A stretch of DNA of 64,000 nt from CAXMST01 sp963712765 (GCA_963712765.1 CAVQIX010000006.1:186001-250000), one strand, 5' to 3'; counted from the stretch's first letter, positions 24,607-35,369 are shown. Program-made: numbers and translations. Notes: generated from the letters alone by a model not told the origin.

Positions 24607-25836
24607 CTAACCGCAGTCTGTGGGCGAGCCGCCCTCGGCCTCGAGCGCGGCCTGGTACTTGGCCCGGGCCTTCTCGAACTCGGCGGAATCGGCGGTGAAG
24701 ACGTGCTCGTTACAGGTCCCGGGCTTGATCACGTAAAAGCGGAAATCCTTGTTGGCCGGGTCCGCCGCGGCCTCGATCGATGCCAGCCCCGGATTGCCGA
24801 TCGGGGTCGGCGGCAGGCCCGCGTTGATACGCGTGTTGTATGGCGTGTCGGCGGACAGCTCGCTCTCCAGCAGCGGCGAGTCGAAGTCGTCGAGCTCGTA
24901 GCGGAGGGTGGCGTCGATTCCCAGCGGCTCTCCGTCGCCGAGGCGGTTATAGATCACCGCCGCGACCAGACGACGCTCCTCGGGAACCGAGACCTCGCGC
25001 TCGATCATCGAGGCGATCTTGAGCACGTCGTAGGTGGTCAGATTCCTCTTCTTCGCCTCGCTGAGATCCACCTGGGAGATGTTCTGCATGAAGGCATCGA
25101 GCTGCTTGCTGACCAACGCCGTGGCCTTGGCCCGCTTCTCGAGCTCGTAGGTCGCCGGAAAGAGGAATCCCTCAAGCGACTGTGCGTCGGCGGCACCGTA
25201 GCGCTTCATCGGGAATCCCTTCGGGGCCTTCCGCGCAGCCTTGTCGTAGCCGCCCTTGAGCTTCGCCTTCTTGGCGAGCTTGCCGATCTGATCGAGCGTC
25301 AAACCCTCAGGGATGGTCAGCGACTGGGTCTCGACGGGCTCGACGGCGACCGAGTCGACCGTGGGCTCATCACCGCCGCCGGCGGCCCTGGCGATGACGA
25401 CGATCACGACGACGAAGCCGAGCACCGCCGCGGCGGCCAGCAGCCGGCGGCGCATGATCTCCTTGCCGAGCCTGCCGCCTGCCTCGCGGCCGCGGTCGAG
25501 GCCGGGTAGCCGCCGGGGCTGAGCGAAGAACTCGCGCGAGTCAGAGGCGGGTTCGGGATCGTCGCCGCCGATCGGCGCGGCCTCGCGGCCTTCGTGCTCG
25601 GCTGCCGGCGGCGCCGGGGGCTTCTCCGATGGGGCATCCGGGGCCGGGGCTGTGTGTTCGGCAGGAGGCGGGGCCGGGATCGCGTCACGCACCCGCTCGC
25701 CGAGAGAGCGTCGGGTCTCCTCCCCGCGGTCACGCTTGGCCCGGCGCTGCTCGCGCTCTCGCCTGCGCGCCTCGCGTTCGGCGGCGGACGGATCGCCCTC
25801 GAGGAAGGGATCGCTCGGGTCGTCGCGGTCAGCCAT
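24607..25836 (-). CDS. mltG: Endolytic murein transglycosylase MltG
   Basis: 409 residues. A long acidic/basic cytoplasmic N-terminus (~125 residues, Pro and Glu rich) precedes one transmembrane helix (LLAAAAVLGFVVVIVVIA), then a LysM-like subdomain (TIPEGLTLDQIGKLAKKA) and the YceG catalytic domain with the Glu in ASMIEREVS and INAGLPPTPIGNPGLASI. It cleaves nascent peptidoglycan strands outside the membrane. ATG 25836 gives MADRDDPSDP and overlaps ruvX by 8 bases; the open frame upstream is ruvX read in another frame. Confidence 0.95.
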   Translation of the reverse strand: MADRDDPSDPFLEGDPSAAEREARRREREQRRAKRDRGEETRRSLGERVRDAIPAPPPAEHTAPAPDAPSEKPPAPPAAEHEGREAAPIGGDDPEPASDSREFFAQPRRLPGLDRGREAGGRLGKEIMRRRLLAAAAVLGFVVVIVVIARAAGGGDEPTVDSVAVEPVETQSLTIPEGLTLDQIGKLAKKAKLKGGYDKAARKAPKGFPMKRYGAADAQSLEGFLFPATYELEKRAKATALVSKQLDAFMQNISQVDLSEAKKRNLTTYDVLKIASMIEREVSVPEERRLVAAVIYNRLGDGEPLGIDATLRYELDDFDSPLLESELSADTPYNTRINAGLPPTPIGNPGLASIEAAADPANKDFRFYVIKPGTCNEHVFTADSAEFEKARAKYQAALEAEGGSPTDCG

Positions 25837-26227
25837 CGCCACGGCTCCGTTCGGCTGCGCCAAGGTAGCTCTCGAGCAGGTGCGCGGCCGCCAGCGAATC
25901 CTCAGCGGCCCGGGCGCCGCCACGCCGCGAGGCGCCGGCCATCGCGGTGGTCAGCCGCTCGTCGTAGAGCAAGACCTCCACCTCGACGGCCGCCTCGAGC
26001 TCGGCTACGAATCCCCGAACGACCCCGGCCTGCTGACCCTCACTGCCGTCGCGGCCGAGCGGGAGGCCGACGACGATCCGCTCGACATCCTGCTCGGAGG
26101 CGAGCCTGGCGAAGGTTTCGACATCGGGGGGCTCGACGACCTCTATCGGGCGAGCGATGGTGCCGCTCCGGTCGGAGATCGCACAGCCACAACGGGCCTC
26201 ACCGTGGTCGATCGCCAAAACGCGCAT
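25829..26227 (-). CDS. ruvX: Holliday junction resolvase-like RuvX (YqgF)
   Basis: A 132-residue RNase H-fold protein starting MRVLAIDHGEARCGCAISD (first catalytic Asp), with VVGLPLGRDGSEG and the C-terminal DERLTTAMA. The family is linked to pre-16S rRNA 5' processing. It sits between alaS and mltG, 2 bases after alaS, the same order as in Firmicutes (alaS-yrrK-yrrL). Confidence 0.95.
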   Translation of the reverse strand: MRVLAIDHGEARCGCAISDRSGTIARPIEVVEPPDVETFARLASEQDVERIVVGLPLGRDGSEGQQAGVVRGFVAELEAAVEVEVLLYDERLTTAMAGASRRGGARAAEDSLAAAHLLESYLGAAERSRGDG

Positions 26228-26229
26228 CC

Positions 26230-28854
26230 TCAGCCCAGTCCGGAGACGATCGCCTCGCGCGCGGCCTCGAGCGCCTGTTCGAGCTTCTCGGGGTCTCGGC
26301 CGCCGGCCTGGGCAACGTTATCGCGGCCTCCGCCGCCGCCACCGACGATCGCGGCCGCGTTGCGGACGACCTCGGAGGCCGAGAGGCCGGCCGAGACCGC
26401 GCCGTCGGAGAAGCTCCCCACCAGCGCGACCTTGCCCTCGGCGGCCCCGGCAAGCACGACCGCGGCCTCGCCGAGACGCTGGCGGAGCTGATCGGCGAGA
26501 TCGAGCATCCGCCGCTGGTCGGCGAGTTCCCCGAGCGAGCCGACCACAACCTTGACTCCGGCGATCTCCTCGGCGCCGTCGGCGATCCCGGCAGCGAGGT
26601 CGCCGGCTGCCTCTGCTCCCTGCTCCGCGGCGGCACCCTCGAGCTCGCGGAGCCGCGAGATGAGGCGCTCGACGGCGGCCTCAGGATCATCGCGGGAACC
26701 CAGCGACGCGGCCACCGCCTCCAGACGGTCGCTGCGCGAGCGGAAGTGCTGGATCGCCGCCGGTCCGCTGATCGCCTCGATCCGGCGCACGTTGGACGCG
26801 CTCGAGCCCTCGGAGGTGATCGCGAAGATGCCGATCTCTGCCGTGTTGGCCACATGGGTGCCACCGCAGAGCTCGCGGGAAACCTCCTCGATCTCGATCA
26901 TCCTCACCCAATCGCCGTACTTCTCGCCGAACAGAGCCATGGCGCCAAGCTCCTCGGCCCGCTCGCGCTCCATCTCCATCGCCCTGACCGGGAGCGAGTC
27001 GGCGATCCACCCGTTGACGCGCTCCTCGATCGCGGCGACGTCCTCCGGCTCCAGGCGCGATCCGTGTGAGAAGTCGAAGCGGAGCTTGTCGGGGCGCACC
27101 GCAGAGCCCGCCTGCCGGACGTGGGTACCGAGCCGCTCGCGCAGCGCTGCGTGCAGCAGGTGTGTCGCGGTGTGGTTGCGCATCGTCGCGTGGCGAGAGC
27201 GGTGGTCGACGGTGGCCTCGACCCGGGTGCCGGGCTCGGGAGGCTCGCCCTCGATCCGTAGCGCCTGATCGTCGCCGACGCGGTAGACGTCGATCACCCC
27301 AGCCTCGCTGCCATTCCAGCGCAGGGCGCCGCCGTCGGCTGTCTGGCCTCCGCCCTCGGCGTAGAAGGGGCTCTCCTCGAGCTTGACCAGCGCCTGCCCA
27401 TCGGCGTCGGCGACCGCGGCGGCAGCGGCGACCGCGGTCTCGGCGCCGAGGTCGACGTAGCCGATGAACCGGGTCGGCGGGGCGCCACCGACGAAGCTGA
27501 GCACGGCGTCGTGACGATCGGCCATGACGCTGGTACCACCGCTGCGAGCCCGCTCACGCTGACTCTCCATCAGGGCCTCGAATCCGGAGTCGTCGACCGA
27601 GAGGCCCCGTTCGGCCAGCAGCTCCTTCGTCATCTCGTAGGGGAAGCCGAAGGTGTCGTGCAACCGGAAGGCGTCCTCGGCGTCGATCCAGGAGGTGTTC
27701 GACTCGAGCGCCTCCTCGATCAGACGACCCAGCAGCTCGGTGCCCCGATCGAGCGTGCGGCCGAAGCTCTCCTCCTCGCGCGATACCCAGCCAAGGATCG
27801 TCTCGCGCTCGGCGGCGAGCTGGGGGTGGACGTCGGCGAGCATCTCGATCACGCGCTCGGCGAAGCCCTCCAGCCAGGGCGCCTGCAGACCGAGGACGCG
27901 GCCCTGTTGGATGGCACGCCGCATGATCCGGCGGAGGATGTAGCCGCGATCCTCGTTGGAGGGCACCACGCCGTCGGCGATCAGCTCGACCGAGCCGCGG
28001 GTGTGGTCGGTGATGATCCGCATCGCCCTGACCATCTTCGGATCACCGTCGTCGTAGGCGTGACCGGAGAGCTCGGCCGCGTGGTCGATCAGCGGCCGGA
28101 ACAGGTCGGTGTCATAGACGGAGGGGACGTCCTGGAGGATCGCCGCCATCCGCTCCAGGCCCATGCCGGTGTCGATGTTCTTGGAGGGCAGATCGACCAG
28201 CGAGCCGTCCTCCTGCAGCTCGTAGGTCATGAACACGTGGTTCCAGTACTCGAGGAAGCGGTCGCTGTCGTCGCCGGGACGCACCTCGGGACCGCCGAAC
28301 TCCTCACCACGGTCGAGGTACATCTCCGAGCAGGGGCCGCAGGGACCGGTCGGGCCGGCTTGCCAGAAGTTCTCCGAGCGAGGCAGGCGGACGATCCGCT
28401 CCTCGGGCACGCCAAACGAGCGCCAGATGCCGATCGCCTCCTCGTCGGGGCCGAGGCCGAGGTCGTCGTCGCCGGCGAACACCGTCACCCAGATGTCGGC
28501 GGGGTCGAAGCCGAAGCCCTGCAGCGAGAGCTCCCAGCCGAAGGCGATCGCCCGCTCCTTGAAGTAGTCGCCGATCGAGAAGTTGCCGAGCATCTCGAAG
28601 AAGGTGAGGTGACGGGCGGTGTTGCCGACCTCCTCGATATCAGTGGTCCGGAAGCAGCGCTGGGCCGAGGTCAGGCGCGGTCCGGGGGGCGCCTCCAGAC
28701 CCATGAAATAGGGCTTCAGAGGCTGCATGCCGGCCGTGGTCAGCAGCACGGTCGGATCGTGGGAGGAGGGTACGAGCGAGGCCGACGGGCGGCGCAGGTG
28801 GTCGCGCTCCTCGAAGTAGCTCAGGTAGGTCTCGCGGATCTCGGCCGAGTTCAC
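26230..28854 (-). CDS. alaS: Alanyl-tRNA synthetase
   Basis: 874 residues, the full family length. It has class II motifs (motif 1 region near TTAGMQPLKPYF), the editing domain zinc ligands HTATH and CGGTHVANTAEIG, and a C-terminal C-Ala domain ending in GGGGRDNVAQAGG. It charges tRNA-Ala and edits Ser/Gly mischarging. It starts with GTG 28854 (NSAEIRETYLSYFE). Confidence 0.98.
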   Translation of the reverse strand: MNSAEIRETYLSYFEERDHLRRPSASLVPSSHDPTVLLTTAGMQPLKPYFMGLEAPPGPRLTSAQRCFRTTDIEEVGNTARHLTFFEMLGNFSIGDYFKERAIAFGWELSLQGFGFDPADIWVTVFAGDDDLGLGPDEEAIGIWRSFGVPEERIVRLPRSENFWQAGPTGPCGPCSEMYLDRGEEFGGPEVRPGDDSDRFLEYWNHVFMTYELQEDGSLVDLPSKNIDTGMGLERMAAILQDVPSVYDTDLFRPLIDHAAELSGHAYDDGDPKMVRAMRIITDHTRGSVELIADGVVPSNEDRGYILRRIMRRAIQQGRVLGLQAPWLEGFAERVIEMLADVHPQLAAERETILGWVSREEESFGRTLDRGTELLGRLIEEALESNTSWIDAEDAFRLHDTFGFPYEMTKELLAERGLSVDDSGFEALMESQRERARSGGTSVMADRHDAVLSFVGGAPPTRFIGYVDLGAETAVAAAAAVADADGQALVKLEESPFYAEGGGQTADGGALRWNGSEAGVIDVYRVGDDQALRIEGEPPEPGTRVEATVDHRSRHATMRNHTATHLLHAALRERLGTHVRQAGSAVRPDKLRFDFSHGSRLEPEDVAAIEERVNGWIADSLPVRAMEMERERAEELGAMALFGEKYGDWVRMIEIEEVSRELCGGTHVANTAEIGIFAITSEGSSASNVRRIEAISGPAAIQHFRSRSDRLEAVAASLGSRDDPEAAVERLISRLRELEGAAAEQGAEAAGDLAAGIADGAEEIAGVKVVVGSLGELADQRRMLDLADQLRQRLGEAAVVLAGAAEGKVALVGSFSDGAVSAGLSASEVVRNAAAIVGGGGGGRDNVAQAGGRDPEKLEQALEAAREAIVSGLG

Positions 28855-28900
28855 GCCATCAAGGCTATGGGATGCCGCCCCGGCTGCATCGGCAGCGGCC

Positions 28901-30334
28901 TCAGTCGATCACCCCGTGGCCGACGATCAGCTCGCCGCTGTAAAAGACCGCGGTCTGGCCAGGTGCCGGCCTGCGGGTCGAGGCCTCGAGCTCGAGCTCG
29001 AGCCTGTCACCGGCGACCGCGCCCGCGCGGCACGGCAGCGAGCGCGAGCGGTAGCGGAGCTTGACCCCGTCGATTGCCTCGGCGGGCCTATGCAGAGTCG
29101 GCGCCGCGACCACCACCCGGCTGGTCTGCAGCTGCTCGTCGGTTCCGACCACGATCCGATTCGACTCAGCGTCGGTGGCGAGAACGTAGAGCGGCTCGGA
29201 TGCGGCGAGACCGATTCCCCGCCGCTGCCCGACCGTGTAGTTGTGATGGCCGTTGTGGCTGCCGAGGCGCCGGCCGGAATGGTCGACGATCTCTCCCTCC
29301 CTGGCCTCCATCGATCCATGCCGCGCGAGGAAGCCGCTCTTGCCCTCGCCCGCGAGGAAGCAGAGGTCCTGGCTCTCGGCCCGATCGGCGACTCCGATCC
29401 CCGATGCGGCAGCGATCTCCCTCACCTCCGGTTTGCGTAGCCCCGCAAGCGGAAAGCGCATTCGACGCAGGCGCTGGGTCGGGAGCGCGGCGAGCATGTA
29501 GGTCTGGTCCTTGGCGGGATCTGCGGCGGGACCGAGCAGCGGCCCCTCGCCGTCCCCGTCGACGCGCGCGTAGTGGCCGGTGGCGAGCCCGACGGCGCCG
29601 AGCCGCTCGGCGAGATCGATCATCGGGTCGAGGCGGACCCGCCCGTTGCAGCGAACGCACGGGTTGGGTGTGGCGCCGGAGGCGTAGCCGTCGAGGAAGG
29701 GGTCGACCACACCGGCCCGGAAGCGCTCGCGCAGATCGACCGTGAGATGCGGGACCCCCATGGAGTGGGCGACCTCACGGGCGGCCCGCACCGCCTGGGG
29801 CGAACAGCAGCTCTGCTCACCGTCGTTGGCAGGATCCGACCACAGCTCGAGGGTCACCGCGAAGACCTCCGCCCCACCCCGATGCTCGAGGTGGAGGGCA
29901 ACGGCGCTGTCGACCCCGCCGCTCATCGCGACCAGCACCCGCTCCCGCCCGGACGGAGGCACCAGCAGCCGCTGTCCTGAGATCGCCGCCGCTCCGAGCG
30001 CGCGGTGGAGCGCGTCGGCGGCCAGGTCGGGGCCATGCCGCCCGATCGGACTCACGCCGCCGAGCTCGCGCTCGATCGCGGCCGCATCGATCGATGCAGC
30101 CGCCGCCAGCCCGGATCCGTCGACCAGCTCGGCGACGGCGGCGATCGAGGCGCGGGCGGCGGCGCATCCCTCACCGGCTACCCGGACCGAGCCGATCGTC
30201 CCGGCCTCGACCGTGAGCGCGATCCGCAGCGAGTCACCGCAGGCCGCCCCGCCGGCGGCACCGGCGAAGCTGTGGGGCAGCGCCTCGCCGAGGTGGCTGC
30301 GATCGCGGCTGTAGTAGTCGAGTGCGCTGGTCAT
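28901..30334 (-). CDS. mnmA: tRNA 2-thiouridylase MnmA with N-terminal IscU-like domain
   Basis: 477 residues, about 120 more than usual. Residues ~1-120 resemble an IscU/NifU-N scaffold: AACGDSLRIALTVE holds the first scaffold Cys and GEGCAAARASIAAVAELVDG the second. The third scaffold Cys, expected near residues 105-115, is replaced (AADALHRALGAAA). The rest is normal MnmA: PP-loop VAMSGGVDSAVAL, the catalytic Cys in NPCVRCNG and the second in SQDLCFLAG, GHYARV, and a C-terminal beta barrel. MnmA thiolates U34 of Lys/Glu/Gln tRNAs, taking sulfur via a desulfurase. The fused domain could bring sulfur or a cluster to the active site, which is inference. No desulfurase gene is adjacent. Confidence 0.93.
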   Translation of the reverse strand: MTSALDYYSRDRSHLGEALPHSFAGAAGGAACGDSLRIALTVEAGTIGSVRVAGEGCAAARASIAAVAELVDGSGLAAAASIDAAAIERELGGVSPIGRHGPDLAADALHRALGAAAISGQRLLVPPSGRERVLVAMSGGVDSAVALHLEHRGGAEVFAVTLELWSDPANDGEQSCCSPQAVRAAREVAHSMGVPHLTVDLRERFRAGVVDPFLDGYASGATPNPCVRCNGRVRLDPMIDLAERLGAVGLATGHYARVDGDGEGPLLGPAADPAKDQTYMLAALPTQRLRRMRFPLAGLRKPEVREIAAASGIGVADRAESQDLCFLAGEGKSGFLARHGSMEAREGEIVDHSGRRLGSHNGHHNYTVGQRRGIGLAASEPLYVLATDAESNRIVVGTDEQLQTSRVVVAAPTLHRPAEAIDGVKLRYRSRSLPCRAGAVAGDRLELELEASTRRPAPGQTAVFYSGELIVGHGVID

Positions 30335-30393
30335 GGCCCTGGAAACCCGTGGTCACCAGGGTAGATGGCGGGACGCGCCCCGGGCGTGGCTGC

Positions 30394-31047
30394 TCAGTCG
30401 GGGAAGCTCGGGCGGTTGCGGCCGGAGTAGAGCGCGTCCTCGAGGGCGATCCCGACGCTCTTCTCGCCGCGGAAGCCCTCGCTGATGATCGCGGTCAGCT
30501 CGCCGCCGGTCAGCTTCGGCGGCCGGATGACGATCAGCGCCGGGGTCCGCGAGACGTTCACTCCCTGAGTGATGCGGGAGTAATCGCTCACGTTCTTGGC
30601 CTTCACCGTCAGCATCTTCACGTTCCCGTTCCCGGCCCTCTCGGCGTAGCTGCGGAGCTTGCGATCGCTCTTGCCGCTGGGGTCGTAGACGAGGATCGCG
30701 ACCGCCTTGTTGTCATCGAGAGCCGCCAGCACGTTGCCGGGGAGGCCCTTGCCCGACTCGAGCTCGTTGACCCGAACGCCGGCGGCCGACCCACCCGGCG
30801 ACGCCGTCTCCGGCGCTGCGGCCGCCGGGGCGGCGGGATCGGGCGCGACCGGGGCGGTCGCGGAGGTGGAGCCGTCGCCGGTCGTGGTCAGTGGTGGTGC
30901 GGCCGCGGGCTGGCTGCCCGGCTCGGGCGCCGCGGGTGTCTCCTCGCCCTTGAGGACGGTCGTGAAGACGATGATCGCGAAGACGACCCCGACTACGCCG
31001 AGCACGGCCAGCTGGACCATCGGGTTCTCGTTCAGCGCCTGCCGCAT
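30394..31047 (-). CDS. Membrane-anchored thioredoxin-like protein
   Basis: 217 residues: a short N-terminus, one transmembrane helix (VQLAVLGVVGVVFAIIVFTTV, residues ~11-31), a Pro/Ala/Thr-rich linker to ~100, then an alpha/beta domain. The domain has AVAILVYDPSGKSDRKL and a cis-Pro-like loop NVSRTPALIVIRPP, the pattern of a thioredoxin fold without a CxxC motif. A redox role is therefore unlikely; binding or a structural role is possible. GGGAGGG lies 9 bases before ATG 31047. The structured leader region upstream may belong to it. Confidence 0.7.
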   Translation of the reverse strand: MRQALNENPMVQLAVLGVVGVVFAIIVFTTVLKGEETPAAPEPGSQPAAAPPLTTTGDGSTSATAPVAPDPAAPAAAAPETASPGGSAAGVRVNELESGKGLPGNVLAALDDNKAVAILVYDPSGKSDRKLRSYAERAGNGNVKMLTVKAKNVSDYSRITQGVNVSRTPALIVIRPPKLTGGELTAIISEGFRGEKSVGIALEDALYSGRNRPSFPD

Positions 31048-31118
31048 CAGCCGGTCCCTCCCGCGGGGCTCTGGCCGGGTGATCCGGTCCGCTCGTGCGC
31101 CCAGCCGATCGCGGAACG

Positions 31119-31145
31119 AAAAGAGGGCCCCAGCCTGCCGGTCCC
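31119..31145 (-). terminator. Candidate intrinsic terminator of the intergenic RNA
   Basis: On the minus strand GGGACC, an 8-base loop region and GGGGCCC form an imperfect GC stem followed directly by TCTTTT. It lies upstream of the gene at 31,047 and downstream of nothing coding, so it would end a free-standing RNA or act as an attenuator. Confidence 0.45.
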
Positions 31146-31304
31146 ACCCCGTGTCAGCTGAACCCGTGAGAACAGGTGGGGATCTGACGAAGCAGCCGCA
31201 CGCGGCACCTCGGACATCGATCCCCAAGCCGAATGCGTTGGTTCACAATTGGAGTGGCTGTCGAACAAGCTCGAGCCCATAAGGAAAGTTACTCACTTGG
31301 GATC
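31119..31304 (-). ncRNA. Candidate structured RNA (6S-like by position, or attenuator)
   Basis: The minus strand between the SnoaL-like gene and the thioredoxin-like gene holds three complementary segments: GAUCCCAAG (31296-31304), CUUGGGGAUC (31219-31228) and GAUCCCC (31178-31184). Segment 2 can pair with either neighbour, so two exclusive folds exist. The second fold extends to a rod (GGGGAUCGAUG with CGUCAGAUCCCC) capped by GCCG-CGUG-CGGC. A further hairpin GGCUCGA..UCGACAGCC lies inside the first fold, and a terminator-like stem follows. In Bacillus the 6S RNA gene bsrA lies next to aspS in this same conserved neighbourhood. I cannot confirm the 6S consensus from sequence alone. No reading frame here looks coding. 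Confidence 0.4.
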
Positions 31305-31374
31305 TCGGCTTCTCAGAGACAAACCTTGAGCAGGGATGGACGATCGGTTGCAGGCGCCCGCCCAGCCCGCTCGA

Positions 31375-31764
31375 CTAGCCGTGGCCCATCAGCCGTTGGC
31401 GGGCCGATTCCTCGTCGTCGTAGAGCGCGAGCCCGGTGATCAGGCCCTGATCGATCCGGAAGACGAGGTAGATCGGGGCCGAATCGCCGACCTCCCCGCT
31501 CTCGCGCCAGACGTATTCGACGCGTGCGATCACCAGGTACCCCCGCTCGATCCTCTCGACGGCCTGGCGCCGGTAGCGACGGTCGAGGTGCTCGTAGCCC
31601 TTCTGCGACCAGGCGAGGGCGGCGTCGATCCCCGCGTGGGTCGAGCGGCCAGTCTCGATCGTCACCCCTTCACCCAGCAGTTCCCGCAGCCGCTCCGGGG
31701 CGCGGTCGGAGATCGCTTCGAGCGCGAGATCGATCAGCTCCTCCACCGGGAGCTGGAAGGCCAC
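31375..31764 (-). CDS. SnoaL/NTF2-like domain protein
   Basis: 129 residues from GTG 31764, immediately after aspS. The 4-base gap and the purine-rich AGGGG overlapping the aspS end serve as ribosome site. The sequence ELIDLALEAISDRAPERLRELL ... HAGIDAALAWSQKGYEHLDRRY ... ERGYLVIARVEYVWRE ... LYDDEESARQRL fits the alpha-plus-beta cone of NTF2/SnoaL proteins. No catalytic residues stand out. Function unknown. Confidence 0.72.
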   Translation of the reverse strand: MAFQLPVEELIDLALEAISDRAPERLRELLGEGVTIETGRSTHAGIDAALAWSQKGYEHLDRRYRRQAVERIERGYLVIARVEYVWRESGEVGDSAPIYLVFRIDQGLITGLALYDDEESARQRLMGHG

Positions 31765-31769
31765 GCCCC

Positions 31770-33614
<1,845 letters not shown>

Positions 33615-33650
33615 GGCCGAGGGAGTCTCGCAGTCCTCGTCGGCCACGGG

Positions 33651-34889
33651 TCAGCCGGCGCGGGCGGCGATCACCTCGGCCGCCAGCGCCTCAGGCTCGA
33701 CCTCACGCTGGTCGCCGCTCTCCATCTCGCGGAGTTTGGTCGTGCCGTCCTCCTCGAGAATCACGGCAAAGCGCGCTCCGGAGCGGTTCGCCTGCTTCAT
33801 CTGGCCCTTGAAGGCGCGGGCGGCGAGATCGGAATGGGCGGAGATCCGGTGCCTGCGCAGCTCCAGCGCTAGCGCGAATCCGCGATCGCCGTCGGCGCAG
33901 ACCACGAAGACCTCCGGCAGGCGCCGGGGCGGCGGCTCCTTCAGCGCGATCAGGATCCGCTCGATCCCCGCCGCCCAGCCGACGGCCGGCGTCGGGGGCC
34001 CGCCGAGGATCTCAACGAGGCCGTCGTAGCGGCCGCCTCCGCCGATCCCCGACTGCGACCCCAGCCGCGGGCAGTCGAACTCGAACACGGTCCGCGTGTA
34101 GTAGTCGAGCCCGCGCACAAGGGTCGGGTCGACGCTGTAGGGGACGCCGGCGGAGTCGAGCAGGCGCTTGACGCGCTCGAAATGCTCGAGATCCGGGTCC
34201 TCGAGACGATCCAGCAGCGTCGGTGCCGTGGCCATGACCGCCTTCGTCCCCTCGTGGTCGGCGTCGAAGGCCCTCATTGGATTGGTGTCGATCCGCGAGC
34301 GGACCTCCCCCGAGAGCTCGCCGTCGTGCTCGCGCAGGTATGTGGCCAGCTCCTCGCGGTAGGAGGCACGGGTCTCGGAGCTGCCGAGACTCCCCAGGCG
34401 CAGGGCGCAATCATCGATCCCGAGACCGCGCAGGAGCTCGTCGAGGAGGACGATCAGCTCGACGTCGGCGAGCGGGCTCTCGGTCCCGATCGCCTCGGCC
34501 CCGATCTGGCTGAACTGGCGGAAGCGCCCCTTCTGCGGCGCCTCGTAACGAAAGAACGGACCGGAATACCAGAGCTTGACCGGCTGGGGGTCCTTGTGCA
34601 TGCCGCGCTCCACGTAGGCGCGGCAGATCGGCGCCGTGCCCTCCGGTCGCAGGGTGACGCTGCGCCCGCCAAGGTCGGTGAAGTTGAACATCTGCTTGGA
34701 GACGATGTCGGTGCTCTCCCCCACCCCGCGCTGGAACAGCTCCGTCTCCTCGAAGGCGGGCGTCTCGATCCGCCCGTATCCGGCGGCGTCGAGGATCTCG
34801 CCGGCATGGCCGGTTACCAGGCGGCGCGACTCCTCATCCGCGGGGAGGATGTCGAACGTGCCCTTCGGAGCTCTGTGTCGAGCGGCCAT
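33651..34889 (-). CDS. hisS: Histidyl-tRNA synthetase
   Basis: 412 residues beginning MAARHRAPKGTFDILPADE. It has the class II HisRS signatures TAPICRAYVERGM and LWYSGPFFRYEAPQKGRFRQFSQIGAE, and the HisA motif VRGLDYYTRTVFEFD. A C-terminal anticodon-binding domain is present (~330-412). All motifs are complete. Confidence 0.97.
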   Translation of the reverse strand: MAARHRAPKGTFDILPADEESRRLVTGHAGEILDAAGYGRIETPAFEETELFQRGVGESTDIVSKQMFNFTDLGGRSVTLRPEGTAPICRAYVERGMHKDPQPVKLWYSGPFFRYEAPQKGRFRQFSQIGAEAIGTESPLADVELIVLLDELLRGLGIDDCALRLGSLGSSETRASYREELATYLREHDGELSGEVRSRIDTNPMRAFDADHEGTKAVMATAPTLLDRLEDPDLEHFERVKRLLDSAGVPYSVDPTLVRGLDYYTRTVFEFDCPRLGSQSGIGGGGRYDGLVEILGGPPTPAVGWAAGIERILIALKEPPPRRLPEVFVVCADGDRGFALALELRRHRISAHSDLAARAFKGQMKQANRSGARFAVILEEDGTTKLREMESGDQREVEPEALAAEVIAARAG

Positions 34890-34901
34890 CGTCAGCCGAG
34901 C

Positions 34902-35369
34902 CTAGCCGCCGGAGCCGGCGAGGGCCTCGAAGCTCTCGCGGAAGGTGAAGGCGGCAGAGGTCGGGCCCTCAGATCTCAGCTCGAGCAGGCGCCGCTCGGC
35001 CTCTTCCAGCGTCGGCAGCTGGCCCGCGTTCACCCACCACAGGACGAGGTGTGCCTCATCCATCGGCTCGAACCACTCCGCCCTCCGGCGCATCGGCCCC
35101 TTGTGGTCGGGGTTCGCGTAGACGAACGCCCTCAATGCGGCGACGGACTCCCAGACCGACATGTTGACGAGCAGGCTGCCATCCCCCAGCAGCCTGAATC
35201 CGGTTGCATCGCCGCCGTCGTCCTGCAGCCGCCAGACGAACCCGGGCGAGGCCTCGGCGCGGGCGTTGACCGAGTCCAGCAGGGCCGCGAACCCGGCCAT
35301 CACCGGCGAATCGATCGGACCCCGAGGCGTTCCGACGTTGAGCTGGGCGAGGTGGTGGCCGCCGCTCAC
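34902..35369 (-). CDS. DUF3291-family protein
   Basis: 155 residues matching the DUF3291 (antibiotic biosynthesis monooxygenase-like ferredoxin fold) pattern: HLAQLNVG at the start, PGFVWRLQDDGGDATGFR, VNMSVWESVAALRAFVY, HKGPMRRRAEWFEPM and HLVLWWVNAGQLPTLEEAERRL. Biochemical role is unknown. It overlaps the upstream hydrolase gene by ATGA. Confidence 0.88.
   Translation of the reverse strand: MSGGHHLAQLNVGTPRGPIDSPVMAGFAALLDSVNARAEASPGFVWRLQDDGGDATGFRLLGDGSLLVNMSVWESVAALRAFVYANPDHKGPMRRRAEWFEPMDEAHLVLWWVNAGQLPTLEEAERRLLELRSEGPTSAAFTFRESFEALAGSGG

Noticed and set aside
25594..27069. A 491-codon plus-strand open frame
   Set aside because: Antisense to mltG, ruvX and alaS, which are certain.
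31150..31210. Plus-strand GACGAAGCAGCC resembling the SRP RNA apical loop
   Set aside because: The SRP core GGAAGGAAGCAGC is not present and no flanking stem matches; the same bases are explained by the minus-strand hairpin.
31185..31295. A possible second c-di-GMP aptamer (AACGCAUUCGG, GUCCGAGGUGCC)
   Set aside because: There is no GGCAA strand, no GNRA-capped P2 and no P3; the resemblance is limited to short words.
31302..31329. TCAA-N16-GCCGAGAT as a fifth sigma-28 promoter
   Set aside because: The -10 lacks the CGAT core seen at the four pilus sites, and it would cut into the RNA hairpin segment. Kept only as a note.
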